The notes under the pieces were generated by a model. It saw only the letters and a program-made list of their open reading frames with translations. It searched no databases and was not told the origin of the DNA. Both the position numbers and the translations under genes were made by a program. Shown here one piece after another: positions 1-12,735 of a stretch of 64,000 bases of DNA; positions within the stretch are counted from its first letter, which is position 1; each line of letters opens with the position of its first letter. This DNA is from Phorcus lineatus. Lineage: Eukaryota > Mollusca > Gastropoda > Trochida > Trochidae. The DNA lies in the NCBI GenBank assembly GCA_921293015.1, contig OV121084.1, positions 48,395,864-48,459,863 on the forward strand, in the 5' to 3' direction.

Positions 1-1610
1 TTTTTTTTACAAATTGAACTTCGATATTTTTACAAAATGGTCTTTATATATTATTTGATATTACACTTACAGAAGATTTGCATCAATGCTATTTGTCTTG
101 AGACTTTTACCATTGAAGACAGGACTGCCTTGAATCATCTCATTTTTAATTTTGGAATTTAAAAAAAAACAACCCATAAAACCCTGTATTTGATGTTAAA
201 CACCATTCAGAAATTTCTTTTATCAATCTTATTCTTTATTTTCTCTCCAGTAAACAGAAATTGTTAAAAATTCCTTCACCATATGCCTCTCCTTCAACAA
301 TATCACAAAAGAAATCTCAAAAGACCAAAATTCTGACAGCATATCTTCAAACCATGCTGATATCTTTATGAACCAATCTTTGTATATTTTTCAGTGCATA
401 CACATAGAAAAGAGAAATTAAAAGAAAAGCAGTTCTTTGTGTTTGAAGAAGAAAGCCATATTTCCTTGAATTCTCATACCCTGCTTGGGCACTTGGCTGT
501 AGATAATCCGTGAGATTCTGAATCCAAAGAAAAAGCAAGTATAAAAATGGATGAATGAACCTGTAAAATCCTTTTTATCAATGAAGACATGAAACCAGTG
601 AAAGAATTATGGATAAAGAAGCATGTCAATTTCCTTATAAACATTCTAACGTCTCTTTGGAAATAGCGCCAATTTCCATTAAAACGTGTAAATGCTCTTT
701 GGAAGTACAATCATAAAAAGGTCAATTGAAGATTGAGTATTTCTTGTATGCTTCAACAAGAGTGCATGGTTTCAAAGAAATGGTATGGCATGGTTAATTA
801 CCCTGCAGGATGTCCAAGAGAAAACAGGAGATGTTTGTTCATCCTGAAAGTATTGGTGTCGCCATGTGACATTTTCATCCAATAATTTGATTCAAGATTG
901 TTGAGAAAATTATGAAAGTTCTTGTTAGAATTCTTTTCTGACTTTGGAAAAATTGTCAGTAGATTTTATGGACATATCCTGTAATCTGTAGCATGCCTAG
1001 AACCTGGCTTTTAAGGGTGATTGAATATGATATAATAAAAATTTAAAAAAATAATAATTGGATAATCTTCATTCTATAATTGTTAATCTTTATCATTTAT
1101 TCAGTAATGTTTAATCATTTATCTTTAATCTTATCATGCATTAGCTTTAACAAAGTATTTCAAAATTTCAAGTTTGTTTTACCAAGATGAAGATATTTAA
1201 AATAATTGAACTGTCACTCTTAGGTTAATTGTGTCAGTAATATTTAGTATTTTAATGAATAATAAATACTGTTTAAATTAGTTTTTCTTAGTGTCTCAGC
1301 TACCAAAAATTTATATTAAAAAAATAATTTGGTAACTTTGATATATGATATTAACTTTCCTTGCAAGAATTCATGTCTTAGCCACTTTAAACAAAGAAGC
1401 ATCACACCGTTGCCCCCCTTACACAAACATTTCCACAACTTGAAAAAATCAAAGGATGTAAATGAAGTTGTCATAAAAACCAAAATATTTTTTCCTTCAA
1501 TCACAACACAAACATTCTAAATGGAAAATCAAAGGAAGGAGTTTTACGTTTGATACAACACAGAGAAAGAAAGAACGGTAAAACTGTTTTTAAGCTGCGT
1601 GTGTAATATT
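1..1610. other. gene-free AT-rich stretch
   Basis: No gene is recognisable on either strand. The longest open frames are under 80 codons and have low-complexity, AT-driven composition. The stretch opens with a short T run and holds several A/T homopolymers. No repeat shared with the rest of the window was noticed here. Confidence 0.7.
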
Positions 1611-1880
1611 GATATTATCCAGATCACGGCACCAAGACACCCGACACCGCCTCATAGAGATGCACCATGAGACTAGCGCCAAGTAGACACCCCCTCAATG
1701 GGGGGTGTGTTGACATTCTTCGCCCCACCGCCTGAAAGGAATTCTGGGAAGAGTTGCGAGGTCCCCACTTCCTGGTTTGAGCAGGTTATCGGTGTGTAAT
1801 TGCTTGAAGAAGTGATGTTTTACCAGATGTGGGCTCAGAATAATGGTTTATTGCCCGCCCGGGTGTTACGCTGGTACACT
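1611..1880. promoter_or_regulatory. GC-richer island with a small hairpin; candidate regulatory element
   Basis: Base composition is clearly more balanced here than in the flanks. The island contains a C/G-rich inverted repeat at about 1690-1711 (ACACCCCC, a six-base loop, GGGGGTGT). No open frame runs through it in a convincing way. It could be a conserved non-coding element, a short exon or a distal promoter. The sequence shows only the compositional contrast and the hairpin; the regulatory reading is inference. Confidence 0.25.
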
Positions 1881-2461
1881 TAGTACTACATTGTTGTTAT
1901 ACTTCTCTCCGCAAGCTTCTTCAAGTGTAGGTATTGAAGTGCTTCCACTAATAATAGTATGGTTTCACAAGATGAAGATTCTGCAGTTATTGCTTATAAA
2001 TCTTTTAAAGAATCACATGGAGTCTCTGAAATAAAAATTTCAGAAGAGGTGTTCAACTTGAACAACGACCAAAAAAAAAGGATCTTGATCAATTATAGAG
2101 TCGCTGAAATTAAGAATTCTGTTAAAGTGTCCAAATTGAAAAATTAATTTCTAATGTTTATATTCCAATTATTGAGACTTGTTGGTCTTCATGCCTTGAG
2201 CTACCTGTGTAGGGAGTGAATGCTAAATGTCTGAATGACATATAAGCGATTCCTTTATCATACTTTATTCAGTAAATATTGTAACAAGTTATAAATTGGA
2301 GGGCAGGTATCCACAAAACCATGTACCAGCATGGTGTATTGGTGTATCTTTTAAGTATGATTGCATATTAATAATCCTTATAAACAAGTGTTGGTTGTGC
2401 TTTCACTCCTGAGAAGAAGTTATTTAAATTTACCATGAAGGTGGAACAATAAAAAAGGAAG

Positions 2462-2576
2462 CATCATCGTTGTCAACATAATTGTCAACATCGATTTCAT
2501 CAACATCATATCATCAACATCATATCATCATCATCATCATTATTATCATCCTATTTTTCAACATCATCATTGTCTA
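2462..2576. repeat. imperfect CAT/ATC trinucleotide microsatellite
   Basis: Repeated CATCAT, CAACATCAT and TCATCATCATCAT blocks form an impure trinucleotide tract. It is interrupted by A/T substitutions, so it is probably an old microsatellite. No gene overlaps it. Confidence 0.85.
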
Positions 2577-4840
2577 AATCATGCTTTTATGTTTTATTAA
2601 CTGACATCTAGACAGAACAGTGGATGTGGATGAAACATTTTTTTGTATTTATCTAAGAGTGGGAATCTTTTAAAGTAATTGTACCCTAACTTGGTCCTGT
2701 TGACAAAGCTGTGTCTTTCTAATTAAAAGAAACATTGTTGTGTAATTCAAGTTAAGAAATCTGACAATGTAAGTCTCATGGGTTTAAAGAACTGGTTTAC
2801 AAGTAAATTTTCCTTAAAAAAGAGTTAATGAAAAATAGTTTAAAACCCTATAGACGGAAAACAAGGTAATTTAAGTAGAAATCCTCAACATCATACAGTT
2901 TGTTGACTAAGAACAATGTTTTGAATTACTTAGAGTTGTCTCCCTTAGATTGTGACTCATTGTTTTTAATTCTGCCAACATGTCAGATATATTATGCCTT
3001 TTAAGAGAAAAAGATACAGTTGATTACGATTAGTGAAAATAACCAGTTTCCTAGTTTCCCAGAATTGGGGAGTATATTTCTCACAGGATCACCCGAACAC
3101 CTTGTTTCTAGTCCTGACATCCGCGGAGTAATTTGTTTTGAATAGAACACAGTGTTTTATCACCTGGTAGTGTTTCTGCACTCATCTCGTACAGAATACG
3201 ATCGTTTTACTTTCCAGCAGACCAAGTTTTCTCTCTCTGTCTGCCATGTTGACATAAGAGTGGCTCCCTCTGTAGGCGATTGTAAACAGACTGATTGAAT
3301 TAATGGACAAATAAAATGAGATGGAGAGAATAAGGGAGATTCACATTCGGGAATACTTGTCTGGACTAATGAGTTGATGTCATGTTTTTCCTCAAGTGGC
3401 CTTTAGCTCATTGTAGGGCGGTTCTGCAAAATGGAAATGAACAGAAAATAAACATGAGGAATCAAGTTTTCTCATTTAGTTACTCACTTTCACCCGATGA
3501 CACGCTCCAAACCCTCGTTATCTTGTAAACGATCATGAATTATCTATGGTATTGGAATACTCCCAGCTATCTTTTGTTAAGCGTGACAATAATTTGTAGA
3601 ATTTGGAGGCAATTCAATTTTGTATGGTTTCAAGTTTTTGTAAGAAATTAGAAAAAAGTAAAAACTATAAACATGTACAAACGTAGTGTTTTTTGATGAG
3701 AGTTGTAACGGGTTGAAATGTTTTTGCCATGTGTTATGAATTTTAACAATGACGTAAATGCGATTACCAAACAGTGGAAATTTGAAATATTTTAACTTGA
3801 TGGGAAGGGGGCAATGATAGCACTCTAAGATCATATTCTGAGAAAAAAAACTTGAGAGGTGATTCCCCCTATTTATTTTAGTTCAACATGTTTTTGTAAT
3901 AAATTCTGTTGATTTTTCTTTTTATGATGATTCTTTTAATATTTTTGTAATTACATCTTAACAAAAATGTCATATATTTAGAATTTTAAAATCATCTTTA
4001 CAATTTTTCTTTAAAAATGATCATCCAAAAAACTCACAAATGTCTGATTAGCTTCTAGAATTATCAGTTGTTCAATTTTGCAAAAATTGTTGTTAGTTCT
4101 AAAAACAAATCAGTATTGTGCGATCTTCATCAGATGCGGATCGTTGCAGTGTTTTTTGTTGCAACGTGTCACTCTAAACCATCAAATAACTCAACTTTGA
4201 TTTAGTTCCTAAATTTTCATTACTTTAATTAGATTAAACATGTGAGGGACTTTACAGAAGTGTACTACAGGTTAAAATCCATTATATTTGCGGTTGAGGG
4301 GGTGGGTTGTCACCTTTGACACTGCCATATTTTATGGTCCAAAAGGGGTTTGAAACCCCTGAACACACAGATCCGCTACTGAATGAAGATAATTAATAAG
4401 TAATGTCTAGAATTTCGTAAACATATAAAATTCATCTCCAGGTGTAGCTTTTATTCCATAGGAATGGAAGAGTCATTCGATCTATTTCATGTAGGTAATT
4501 TTCAATATTTCACTTATCAGACCCAAACCCAATATACTATTTCATATGTAAATGTTTATACATATACTTTCAAACATTTGTGTACATCTTGAGAGTGGCA
4601 GGTATGTGGGGATAGTCTCTCTACAGTAACTGTATTACAACCTCAGTCACTCAGCATGTGGGGAAGATTGGATTATCTACCTGCCATGATAAGTCACTAT
4701 TTATAGTCACTGTGGCAACTAAGACAATGGTCCATTTGTCCATTTTGATCTTGTTTATTGTGTGATAATAGTTTGTTTACTGGACAGAAGATATTGGTGA
4801 CTATGGTTAGAGTTTTAGGAGTTGCAAATAATAGATCATT
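2577..4840. other. gene-free stretch
   Basis: No supported gene. The part around 3050-3500 is slightly less AT-rich than its surroundings. A 7-bp perfect hairpin (CGTTGCA/TGCAACG) sits at 4142-4166. The 85-codon minus-strand frame at 3577-3834 has no recognisable domain and looks like chance. Confidence 0.6.
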
Positions 4841-5062
4841 TGTTCAATCTGGTTTTATCTCCATCTAAATGAAAGTTGATATTTGACCTTTAATATTAAG
4901 TACTAAAACAAGGTAACTTGTAGATATATAGGAATTGATGGGTTTGTTCATTAACTTTCATTTGTTCAACCTGCTTAAAGTTTTATCTCCATCGGAATGA
5001 AAGTTGAAATTTGACCTTGAATGTAAAGCACAAAAAAACAAAGGTAACTTATGGATAGATAA
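4841..5062. repeat. diverged tandem duplication, period about 121 bp
   Basis: Two adjacent blocks share the order TGTTCAA-CTG, TTTTATCTCCATC, AATGAAAGTTGA, ATTTGACCTT and AAGGTAACTT. The second starts at about 4962. They differ by several substitutions and small indels, so the duplication is not recent. No coding meaning is apparent. Confidence 0.75.
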
Positions 5063-5932
5063 AAGTTCGAGGGTGTATTTGTTATTCATGCTATCTCAAG
5101 TGTTTTAGTTTCATGTTGAAGTTGTTAAGATGGTTTATTAATTGTAACAAAAGTAAGTGTTAGTTGACCAATCCAAATCCAAATAAAGAAGAATGTTTAA
5201 TATTGCTTTTTCCTCTTATATCTTTGTATACTTTATTTTTAAAGCCATTGTCTTGCTTTAAAACACTCTAGTGTTAATCCTCCATGTTTATATTCAGTGA
5301 TAAGTCATTATTGTAATGAAGTTTAACATTTTGGAAAAGTTATTCCAGTTTATGAATTTTAACTCATCAACATTGTTTCCAGGGAGTTTACAATGTTCAG
5401 ATTATTGTGAAAGGAAACATGAATTAAAAAACTTCCATAAAAACAACAAAATTAATGGGAAGCTCCAAAGTTCTTGTCCTGAAGATAATTTCGAATACCT
5501 TGTTGCTTTAACCACACTGTCAGCATCTAGCAATCAGTGATATCTACAACACAGGATGCTGGGAAGACATAGTGACGAACTATCAAGAATTAGAAACCGT
5601 TTTTTCTGAATTTATGCAAGAATATGTCTGAATTAATGCCAAAGTCCACAGATTTCCTCCCAAGAGAGACAGCTAACTTAAACACTGAAACGGCTATCAG
5701 TTATTCTGTCACATTCGAGTAGGGAAGTCGTACATATACACAAACAAGATGGCAGCCGATGTTTGTCTTCTGCGACTTGCAATATACATGTAGGTTACAG
5801 GTTGTCATACATCACACGTGATGAAACATACGACCTGTCATCACCTGCTGATAACCGAGCCTCACTTTCAGGTAGAAATTAAAAAGCGATGGTCTGCCAT
5901 GATGTTTTTTTGAATTTTGGCGGAAGCTTTCA

Positions 5933-6041
5933 TTTATTTCTCATGAGTTTCAATTTCCTTAGATATCTAAAACTGCATGTGTTTATTTCTCATGTGTTTC
6001 AATTTCTTTGCATATTTAAAATTGCATTTGTTTATTTCTCA
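5933..6041. repeat. 49-bp tandem repeat, about 2.2 copies
   Basis: TTTATTTCTCA recurs at 5933, 5982 and 6031. The intervening sequence is conserved (TTTCAATTTC, a TTAGATAT or TTGCATAT block, TAAAA-TGCAT). The plus-strand open frame starting at 5977 runs across the last part of the array and carries no recognisable domain. Confidence 0.75.
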
Positions 6042-8934
6042 GGCGTTACTGTCTCATGAGATTTATATTTCACTTTTCTTAAGATTTGTTGTAAATCAAG
6101 GGAGCTTCTATTGGTTATTATTCTTTAAACTGAATTTTAGGGATAAGGAAATATTTTGTAGTAAATAAGAACAAAATGAGATATTCTTGTGTGTCCATTT
6201 TGAATTGTAAATGTCTTGTTGATTTGGTGCCTTGGATTCCATGGGTGTCATGATGCTGGATTAATGTATTGCTTGTGAAAGATTAGCTGCAATTCCACCG
6301 CCAAGAGAAGTATTTAGAAATCCTAGCAAAGTTCTAATACAGCTCCATGCCAATTAGTTATTATTAAAAACATTAATTGAAGAGAATCTTCAGTGGCTCT
6401 AGGCAGAACCAGAGAGGGATTCTTCCCACCTCTTGACTGTAAACCATCGTGACCATAACAACTCTCCAACCCTCCAACAGCCATCTTATATTTTTCAAAA
6501 GTTAAAGTCAAGTTTTGCCAATGACTTTTGTTTTTAAAACTTTTGGACCATCTGCATAATCTTTATGAAATTTCTTTGCGCAATTCTTGAAATATAAAAA
6601 AAATCTTTATACCAGAAAATTAGATAAATGAAATGAGTTTCATAAAATAAGATAGAAAATTCTATTTCATAGGCTATAATGTATTTTATCATTCTAGACC
6701 CTGGCTTTCATTTCTGCCCTGGAGTCAAGTTAACATCTATGCTAAGCACATTTCATTTAATGAAAATTATTGTATTATTTATAACTAAAATTGTATTCCT
6801 TAATTATCGTTTATGAAATGTTTTTGCCATGTTTCCTATCCTATCTCGGACTCGCACTCCTGAGAATGGTATTGGCAGTATTTTATTCAACAAGCCAATA
6901 GTTCATTTGAATTATATAAAAACACAAATATTTTTGCTATTCAAATTCCCTTGAAACAGGTGAACCTTTATAGCAACAACATGTATAGCCACAAAGAAAA
7001 CAAAGATAATTTCTAACCCAATCAACTTTCAACATACATGCAGATGAAATTACGAAAAGATATTTCGTAAAAGGTTTGCTGATTTTCCCATGGAGGTGAA
7101 TATAAAGAGGCTCCTTTATTTACTCGAAATAAACAGTAAATTATAAACACGGAGTAAATTCCTCCTGTCATGATTAGGCAGGGAGTCTTTCTCACGTTTT
7201 TACGGCTACAACTTAGATGGAACTATTTATCAGAGTGGTAGATTAGACGGAGTTGTTTTGCTGATTTCCAAAAAGGTTTCCCTGCTAGAAGAGAGCGATG
7301 AAATCACCTCTTTCATATTACTCCGGTTCCTTAACCTTTCTACATATCTACTCCGATATGTGCAACTCTGACTATCATTATTTTATATCAAGCGCGAGGG
7401 TCCGGAGGGATGGTACCCAAATGTGGTATTATTAATAGTGCATTTGAAAGTAAGCTTTCTTTTGAAAATGATTTCATTTATATACTAATAAATGGCTTTT
7501 AGATAGTGAACAAATGTAACATTGTTATATTTGGGACAACACTGTTTGCAGAGGTAGAAATTTGTGTACTTTTTTTTGTTTGTTCCATTATTGATTATTT
7601 GCTTGTACAATATTCTTTCTAAGCAACATTGCATAATAGATATACATGACAAGGTTCTGAAATCAATTGAGTATTTGTGTTTGATAATGCTGACAATAGC
7701 TTTGTAATATCTGGATGTTTATAACAGTATGGTTGAAGATATTTTGTCCATTAACTTTTATAGACAGGATAAACTAAGAAGAAACGTAGCTCATCTTCTA
7801 TAGCAATCATATTACAAAGTTCACATATTCTGGGTTTTTTTACTGTCAACACTTGCATATCTGCCAGTTTCAACAAACAATTCACGAGATGAACAGCGGA
7901 AATGAGATAAGGCAATACAAAATGTTTTTATATCTACTTTTCAAAGAAAGCTTCAAGATATTTCAGATTTCAGTTGTCTATAATATAGACATTTAGTTGA
8001 TAATGACATGGATGCATGCAGGTATATATATTTCAATCTTTCATCAACTCCTGGATACCTTTCAAACAAATTAGAAAATAATCCAGCTAAAAGTGTAGAA
8101 GTAGAAGGAGATCCCTTGACACTTAATATTTTTTTACTCTCTTTCTTCAAGAAATTAAAAAAATATTTAAGTTATTTTTCATTCTTGAATAGATCAGAAT
8201 TTCTTCAGAATTGATTTTCTTTTTGAAATGATTTGAAATTTTTACAATAAGAAGAATAAATTTTCTAAGGCAAAAGTTTACAGTGACCTAAACGAATGTA
8301 TCTTTCACTTTTTCTATACTACTCTTTAAAAATACTTGGCGAAAATCATCTATTTTTTTAATCTTATACAAATCATATATGCATGATTTATTAGTATGAA
8401 CATAAGCAATTTAGCCTGAGCTCTTACTAGTACCTGATTGTTGGCTATAAAGCTGTATTTCAAGTAAAATTTTTTGACCTTGAGTATACCAAAATACCAT
8501 AATTGTTTTTTTCATTATCTATTCTATAGCCCCTTAGAGTTCATTTGTAGAATGGTCCATTTTATGTGTTTCTCTCATACGACTGAAATACCCATGTTTG
8601 GGGCCTCACAAAAAGTCATGATTGCTTTCTATCAATATGGTGGAGCTCCAAGGGAAAATTGAATGTTATGTGTGTGTAATCCATACCAGAATGTCTCGGT
8701 GTTTTTTGTGTTAATAAGTTGAAGAATTTTTATCAAGGGAAGATCTCACTTATTAAAAGTGGTTTTTTTATTATATAATACCTGCATGTCATTGATAATG
8801 ATTCACAAATGTATGTTACAATGTGAAAATATTCTTGTGTATTTTACTTGCACATGTATTATTGAGATTGTGAGGTCTTGTCTCGTATACAGATATTTAA
8901 TTTTAAATTGGAAATTGTCGAAATCCAAGCACAT
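6042..8934. other. gene-free stretch with a GC-balanced island at about 7030-7410
   Basis: No gene was recognised. The interval 7030-7410 is less AT-rich and more complex than its flanks, which would suit a conserved non-coding element. That can only be judged by alignment to related genomes. The rest is AT-rich with short chance open frames. Confidence 0.5.
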
Positions 8935-9411
8935 TTAAAGAGCCACTACGTGATTTTCATAACATATTATTTACCTTTGATACGAACCTAAATGTCATAT
9001 ATGGTGATATAAAATTAAAACATCTTAACTTTTCATGTCCAAAAGACACATAGATGACAAATACTGGTTTTCCATGAAAATCTAAAAACAGCCTTATAAA
9101 TGCACAGAGATGTAGATATCACGTCCAATATACATGGACACTAGTTATATAACCTAACAAAAAGTATCAACTCCTAACTGCCCTCCTGGCTGTTTTAGAT
9201 AGCATTCCAAAATTACGTTTTACTATTTGACGCGCGCCACTGTCCGGTTTTCGATCATAATTGCGACGTTCTACCTTCATATCGTCACTGTACAAAACCA
9301 ATAAGCTTTAAAATGTGTATTTTTGGTAACAGTCGATACTTCGCGATCAAATGACACCATTGATTAAGTTTGGAATACATGACTGCAATAACTCACAGAG
9401 TGGCTCTTTAA
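8935..9411. mobile_element. MITE family A, full-length copy with TTAA flanks
   Basis: The 477-bp element is bounded by TTAA at both ends. It has inverted termini AGAGCCACT on the left and AGTGGCTCT on the right. Its sequence matches, in opposite orientation, the split copy at 46722-47953. The interval 9380-9400 corresponds to the uninterrupted (empty) site of the Tigger insertion seen in that copy. TTAA target duplication is typical of the piggyBac superfamily, but no transposase is present and the TIR is short, so the superfamily is inference. Confidence 0.8.
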
Positions 9412-10006
9412 TGTGGAATTAAAAAGTATGTGTATTTTCAGTGAAAATCTAAAATTTTCCACTTATGTTGAAGTATTGTATTTTCACACCTGTTTCACAT
9501 TGCTTAAGTTTATCAAAAAATATTTCGTTGACTAACTTGCAAAAACATCATTCATTAGAAATGGAGTTTTCTCCCTTAGATTGTAGGTGAGTTGAAAGGC
9601 TTTCTGATTGTACAAGATTCATGCCAAATCATAATATTTGAGTGCTTAACAAACTAATAATTAAAAATTTTTGTTATCTGTAATTTTATAAAAAAAAATT
9701 AAACATGAACAGTTTTAAAAAATTAGTATGAATTAACAATTTCAAGTGAATAGAATTAAATTTTTAAGAAGAAATTAGGAATGGAAGACATGAAGGAATT
9801 ATAAGAAGCATGGACAAACTACAATAATTATCACCTCTAAGTTACTAAGAAAAAGCATGATATTTTTTTTAAGGTAGAAACCTAGCAATAACTAACTGGA
9901 TTGATGCCAGAGGTTTCATTTAACTATTTAACACTCTTTTAAGAATATTTCACTAATCATGTCTTTGAAGGGCATTTAAAGTGATTAATGTAAGGAAGAC
10001 AAGACA
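9412..10006. other. gene-free AT-rich stretch
   Basis: Strongly AT-rich with homopolymeric A/T runs. No open frame or repeat of note was seen between the family-A MITE and the fold-back element. Confidence 0.6.
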
Positions 10007-10476
10007 TTCTGGATATCAACTTCTTCATTGTGAATTTCCACGATGTTTTGGATTATTTGTTTACTCCTTCATCAGGTGTGATTGCTACGTATATCACACC
10101 TGATATAAGCATGTACTCCAAATATAGTGAGGTGAGGTGATTTGGGGTTTAACGCTGCTTTCAAGAGTGTATCACTAACATCATGGCTGCTAGTATTAGT
10201 GCAGGGAGAAAGACCGCAACACCATCGTGGCTATTGAGGTGAAACCTGCAAGCATCTACTCGAACTAGTGAAGCATGGTGGTACTGCGCTGAAATTCAGT
10301 GTAGCATTGCACCCAAACCTTACCGCTGTAGATCTGTTCTCTAATGCAGATTAACCTGCTTGGCTCTTGGAATTTGAACCACAGACCTCTTGCTCTGTAG
10401 CCAAACAAGCTTGCCACTGCACTATCTGACCCCCTGAAATGTTTTGAATCTCACAATAAAGAAGTTGTTATCAAGA
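10007..10476. mobile_element. fold-back/MITE element (CAACTTCTTTATTG family) interrupted by a SINE
   Basis: The outer ends are inverted repeats. The left arm at about 10007-10035 contains GGATATCAACTTCTTCATTG. The right arm at about 10445-10476 contains CAATAAAGAAGTTGTTATC. Just inside the left arm is a second hairpin, ATCAGGTGTGAT paired with ATATCACACCTGAT. A SINE at 10128-10434 lies between the arms, so the original element would be about 160 bp, the size of the related copies at 42661-42800 and 49761-49914. Confidence 0.7.
10128..10434 (-). mobile_element. tRNA-derived SINE, minus strand
   Basis: Read on the minus strand, the element starts with a tRNA-like head (GTCAGATAGTGCAGTGGCAAG as box A region, then GTGGTTCAAATTCC as box B). 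A body follows that matches the SINE at 33690-34011 over its whole length, and it ends in GCAGCGTTAAACC and a (CACCT)n-like tail. Pol III box A and box B spacing and a tRNA head are the defining traits of SINEs. No clear target-site duplication was found. Mobility would depend on a partner LINE. Confidence 0.88.
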
Positions 10477-12625
10477 ACATCTTGTCTTCTTTATTTTACT
10501 AATGTCATAATAGCTATAGCCTTATTCAAGGGAGAACGCTTCAAAACCATTGTGATGAAGATCCTCTGACACGTTTTTGGTTAAAAAGTCCCTGGAAGTA
10601 ATTTGCCAGCAGTTGCCCCCATTGGGATCTGATTCACACAGAAAGTGAATGGCAACAATGGCAGAAGAGAGATTTACTCAGGTGTTTACAAGCCCATGAT
10701 GACAGCAACATCAACAAACATGGCCCATGATGTTGCTTCACTTCCTGAAAATATAGGAAATGTGCTCTCACTTGTCCCATTGTTTGTCCTGCTAGTTGCT
10801 TAATGTAAACCCTCTGAAACTGAGGCTGAAATATTGTGTGGAACAATTTAGTATTTATTTGAAAATATCATTACCTTTAAAAATGGTGATATCAGTGCTA
10901 AGCAATTTAAATATTTGTTTTAAGTATGATTATATAATCTTTTTCTATTTAACTTCTCAAGAATTAAAAGTTCCTTGTATGGAAATAAAAATTCTTGATT
11001 GTAAGGAGACTATCCCTTTTATAATCACTGTTACAGGCCAGGGAGCAGATCCTCTATTGGCCATATTTTCCAAAAATATCCATAGAAACATTTTTTCAGT
11101 AGCTCGATCGATCCCTAGATTTCTATATTAGTAAACAAGAAACGTAAAAGATTCATAAAAAGCATAAAATTCCCATATAACAACCTAATTTTTCAGACAA
11201 GACTTCATGTGATCACCTCAAATGCAATGATTCTGACATAAATCAAAAAAATTAACAACAATGGTTACATTATTTCATCGATCCTGAGATAAGATCCTGA
11301 AGTCGGGCATTTTAAGAGTTTTACGCTTCAGCGAGTGTTACCACTTAACAATGTGTTGTCTCAGATCATGCCTGATTAAAAACTAAATGCTCCAATGTTT
11401 ACGCCATGCCCTATTCATCCGCTGCAGCTCTGTTGTCCTGTGTGAAAGAAAGAGCTCCGCACTAATTTAACCTGAGAAGAAAAGTGTTAACATCCTGCTA
11501 TCTGATGGGAGCGAGTTCAGACTCTGAGAGTCGGTACCACTGTCGCAGGCCGGTGCTATTGTTTGGGTCTTTTAATGGTGATGTCATTGGCTTGTATATT
11601 TCCTCTACATTAATGAGTTTTGGGTGAAAATACACAGTTTATTCTGTTTGTTATTTCACAGAGTAAGGTTACATAGTTTGTATGATGTTTTCTCTCCGTT
11701 CCTGACGTAAAGAAAGATGTTGAGGGAACCGTCTTCATGTGATGGATCCGTGAAACAGACTCACCATTGTTGAGAATATTTGAGGAGAAACTTGAGAAAT
11801 AGTTCAATTATGACGTTGGCAAGGTATATTTTGAAAACATATTTGATAGTTGTTTTCAAATATGTGGTTCAGTTGATAACATTGTGACATAGTTAACAAA
11901 TATTTTCAAGAATGAAGAAAAGTTGATATACTTGAACAAAAAAAACAGTTTCTCATTTCTTGCAGATTTTCATCTCTCCAATATCAGTTTTGGGTGTGAT
12001 TCTTACAGTTTTATAAGAGTTCATGAGTATGAGTGCTGTGGCAGTTACAGAACCTAGAATTCTCAAGCAGTTAATTAATGTAGTACAGTTGCAACATGTT
12101 AAATTTAAAAAGAATTATCTTTACGTATTCATCATAAATCTTGTTACAAAAGAAAGGACATTACTTATCAATGTTTTACTCAATGAGTAGCAACTTTATG
12201 TTGTTAATATGAAAACTTCTCTAAGGAATGTGGACACTGCACCTACTCAAAATCTGCTAATCACTTGTACTATCTAAATAGTATTAGATTTAACTGTTAA
12301 CTTTGAATCTAGCTATCTGGTAAAAATTTTATTAAAAAGGTTCGAGTAATGGTGATTTTGATGAAGTTTTTAAAAAATGAAAACTGGCATTGTATTTACC
12401 AAAAAATGTAGTGAGCTCAAGTCAACAACTGTGGTGCAAACATGCCTCGCGTCTTTCTAAGAGTTATTTTGTAGTAGGAAACACATGGATGATCTGGAAC
12501 TTTCTCTCTGCTTGTCATGCCTATGTAACTTTCCTTGTTTGTTAGCTGTCAAAGAAAGAAATTGATAAAAATCTCTTCACATCTGACCTTAGATCACAAA
12601 CTGCTGTACTTACCCTGCTACCTAA
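10477..12625. other. gene-free stretch with a complex, GC-balanced island at about 11270-11600
   Basis: No gene was recognised; the 111-codon plus frame at 10796-11131 has no recognisable domain. The interval 11270-11600 stands out by balanced composition and high complexity and is a candidate conserved non-coding element. A short perfect stem (CATATTTGA/TCAAATATG) lies near 11830-11860. Confidence 0.5.
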
Positions 12626-12730
12626 ATTCCATACTACCCTATATTCCATACTACCCTATATTCCATACTACCCTATATTCCATACTACCCTATATTCCAT
12701 ACTACCCTATATTCCATACTACCCTATATT
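12626..12730. repeat. 17-bp minisatellite, six near-perfect units
   Basis: The unit ATTCCATACTACCCTAT repeats at 12626, 12643, 12660, 12677, 12694 and 12711 with almost no divergence, so the array is young or still homogenising. The ILPYIPYYP-like open frame across it is a by-product of reading a 17-bp repeat in three phases. A degenerate fragment (ATTCCATACTACCATATATT) appears at about 12988-13010. Confidence 0.95.
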
Positions 12731-12735
12731 ACACG

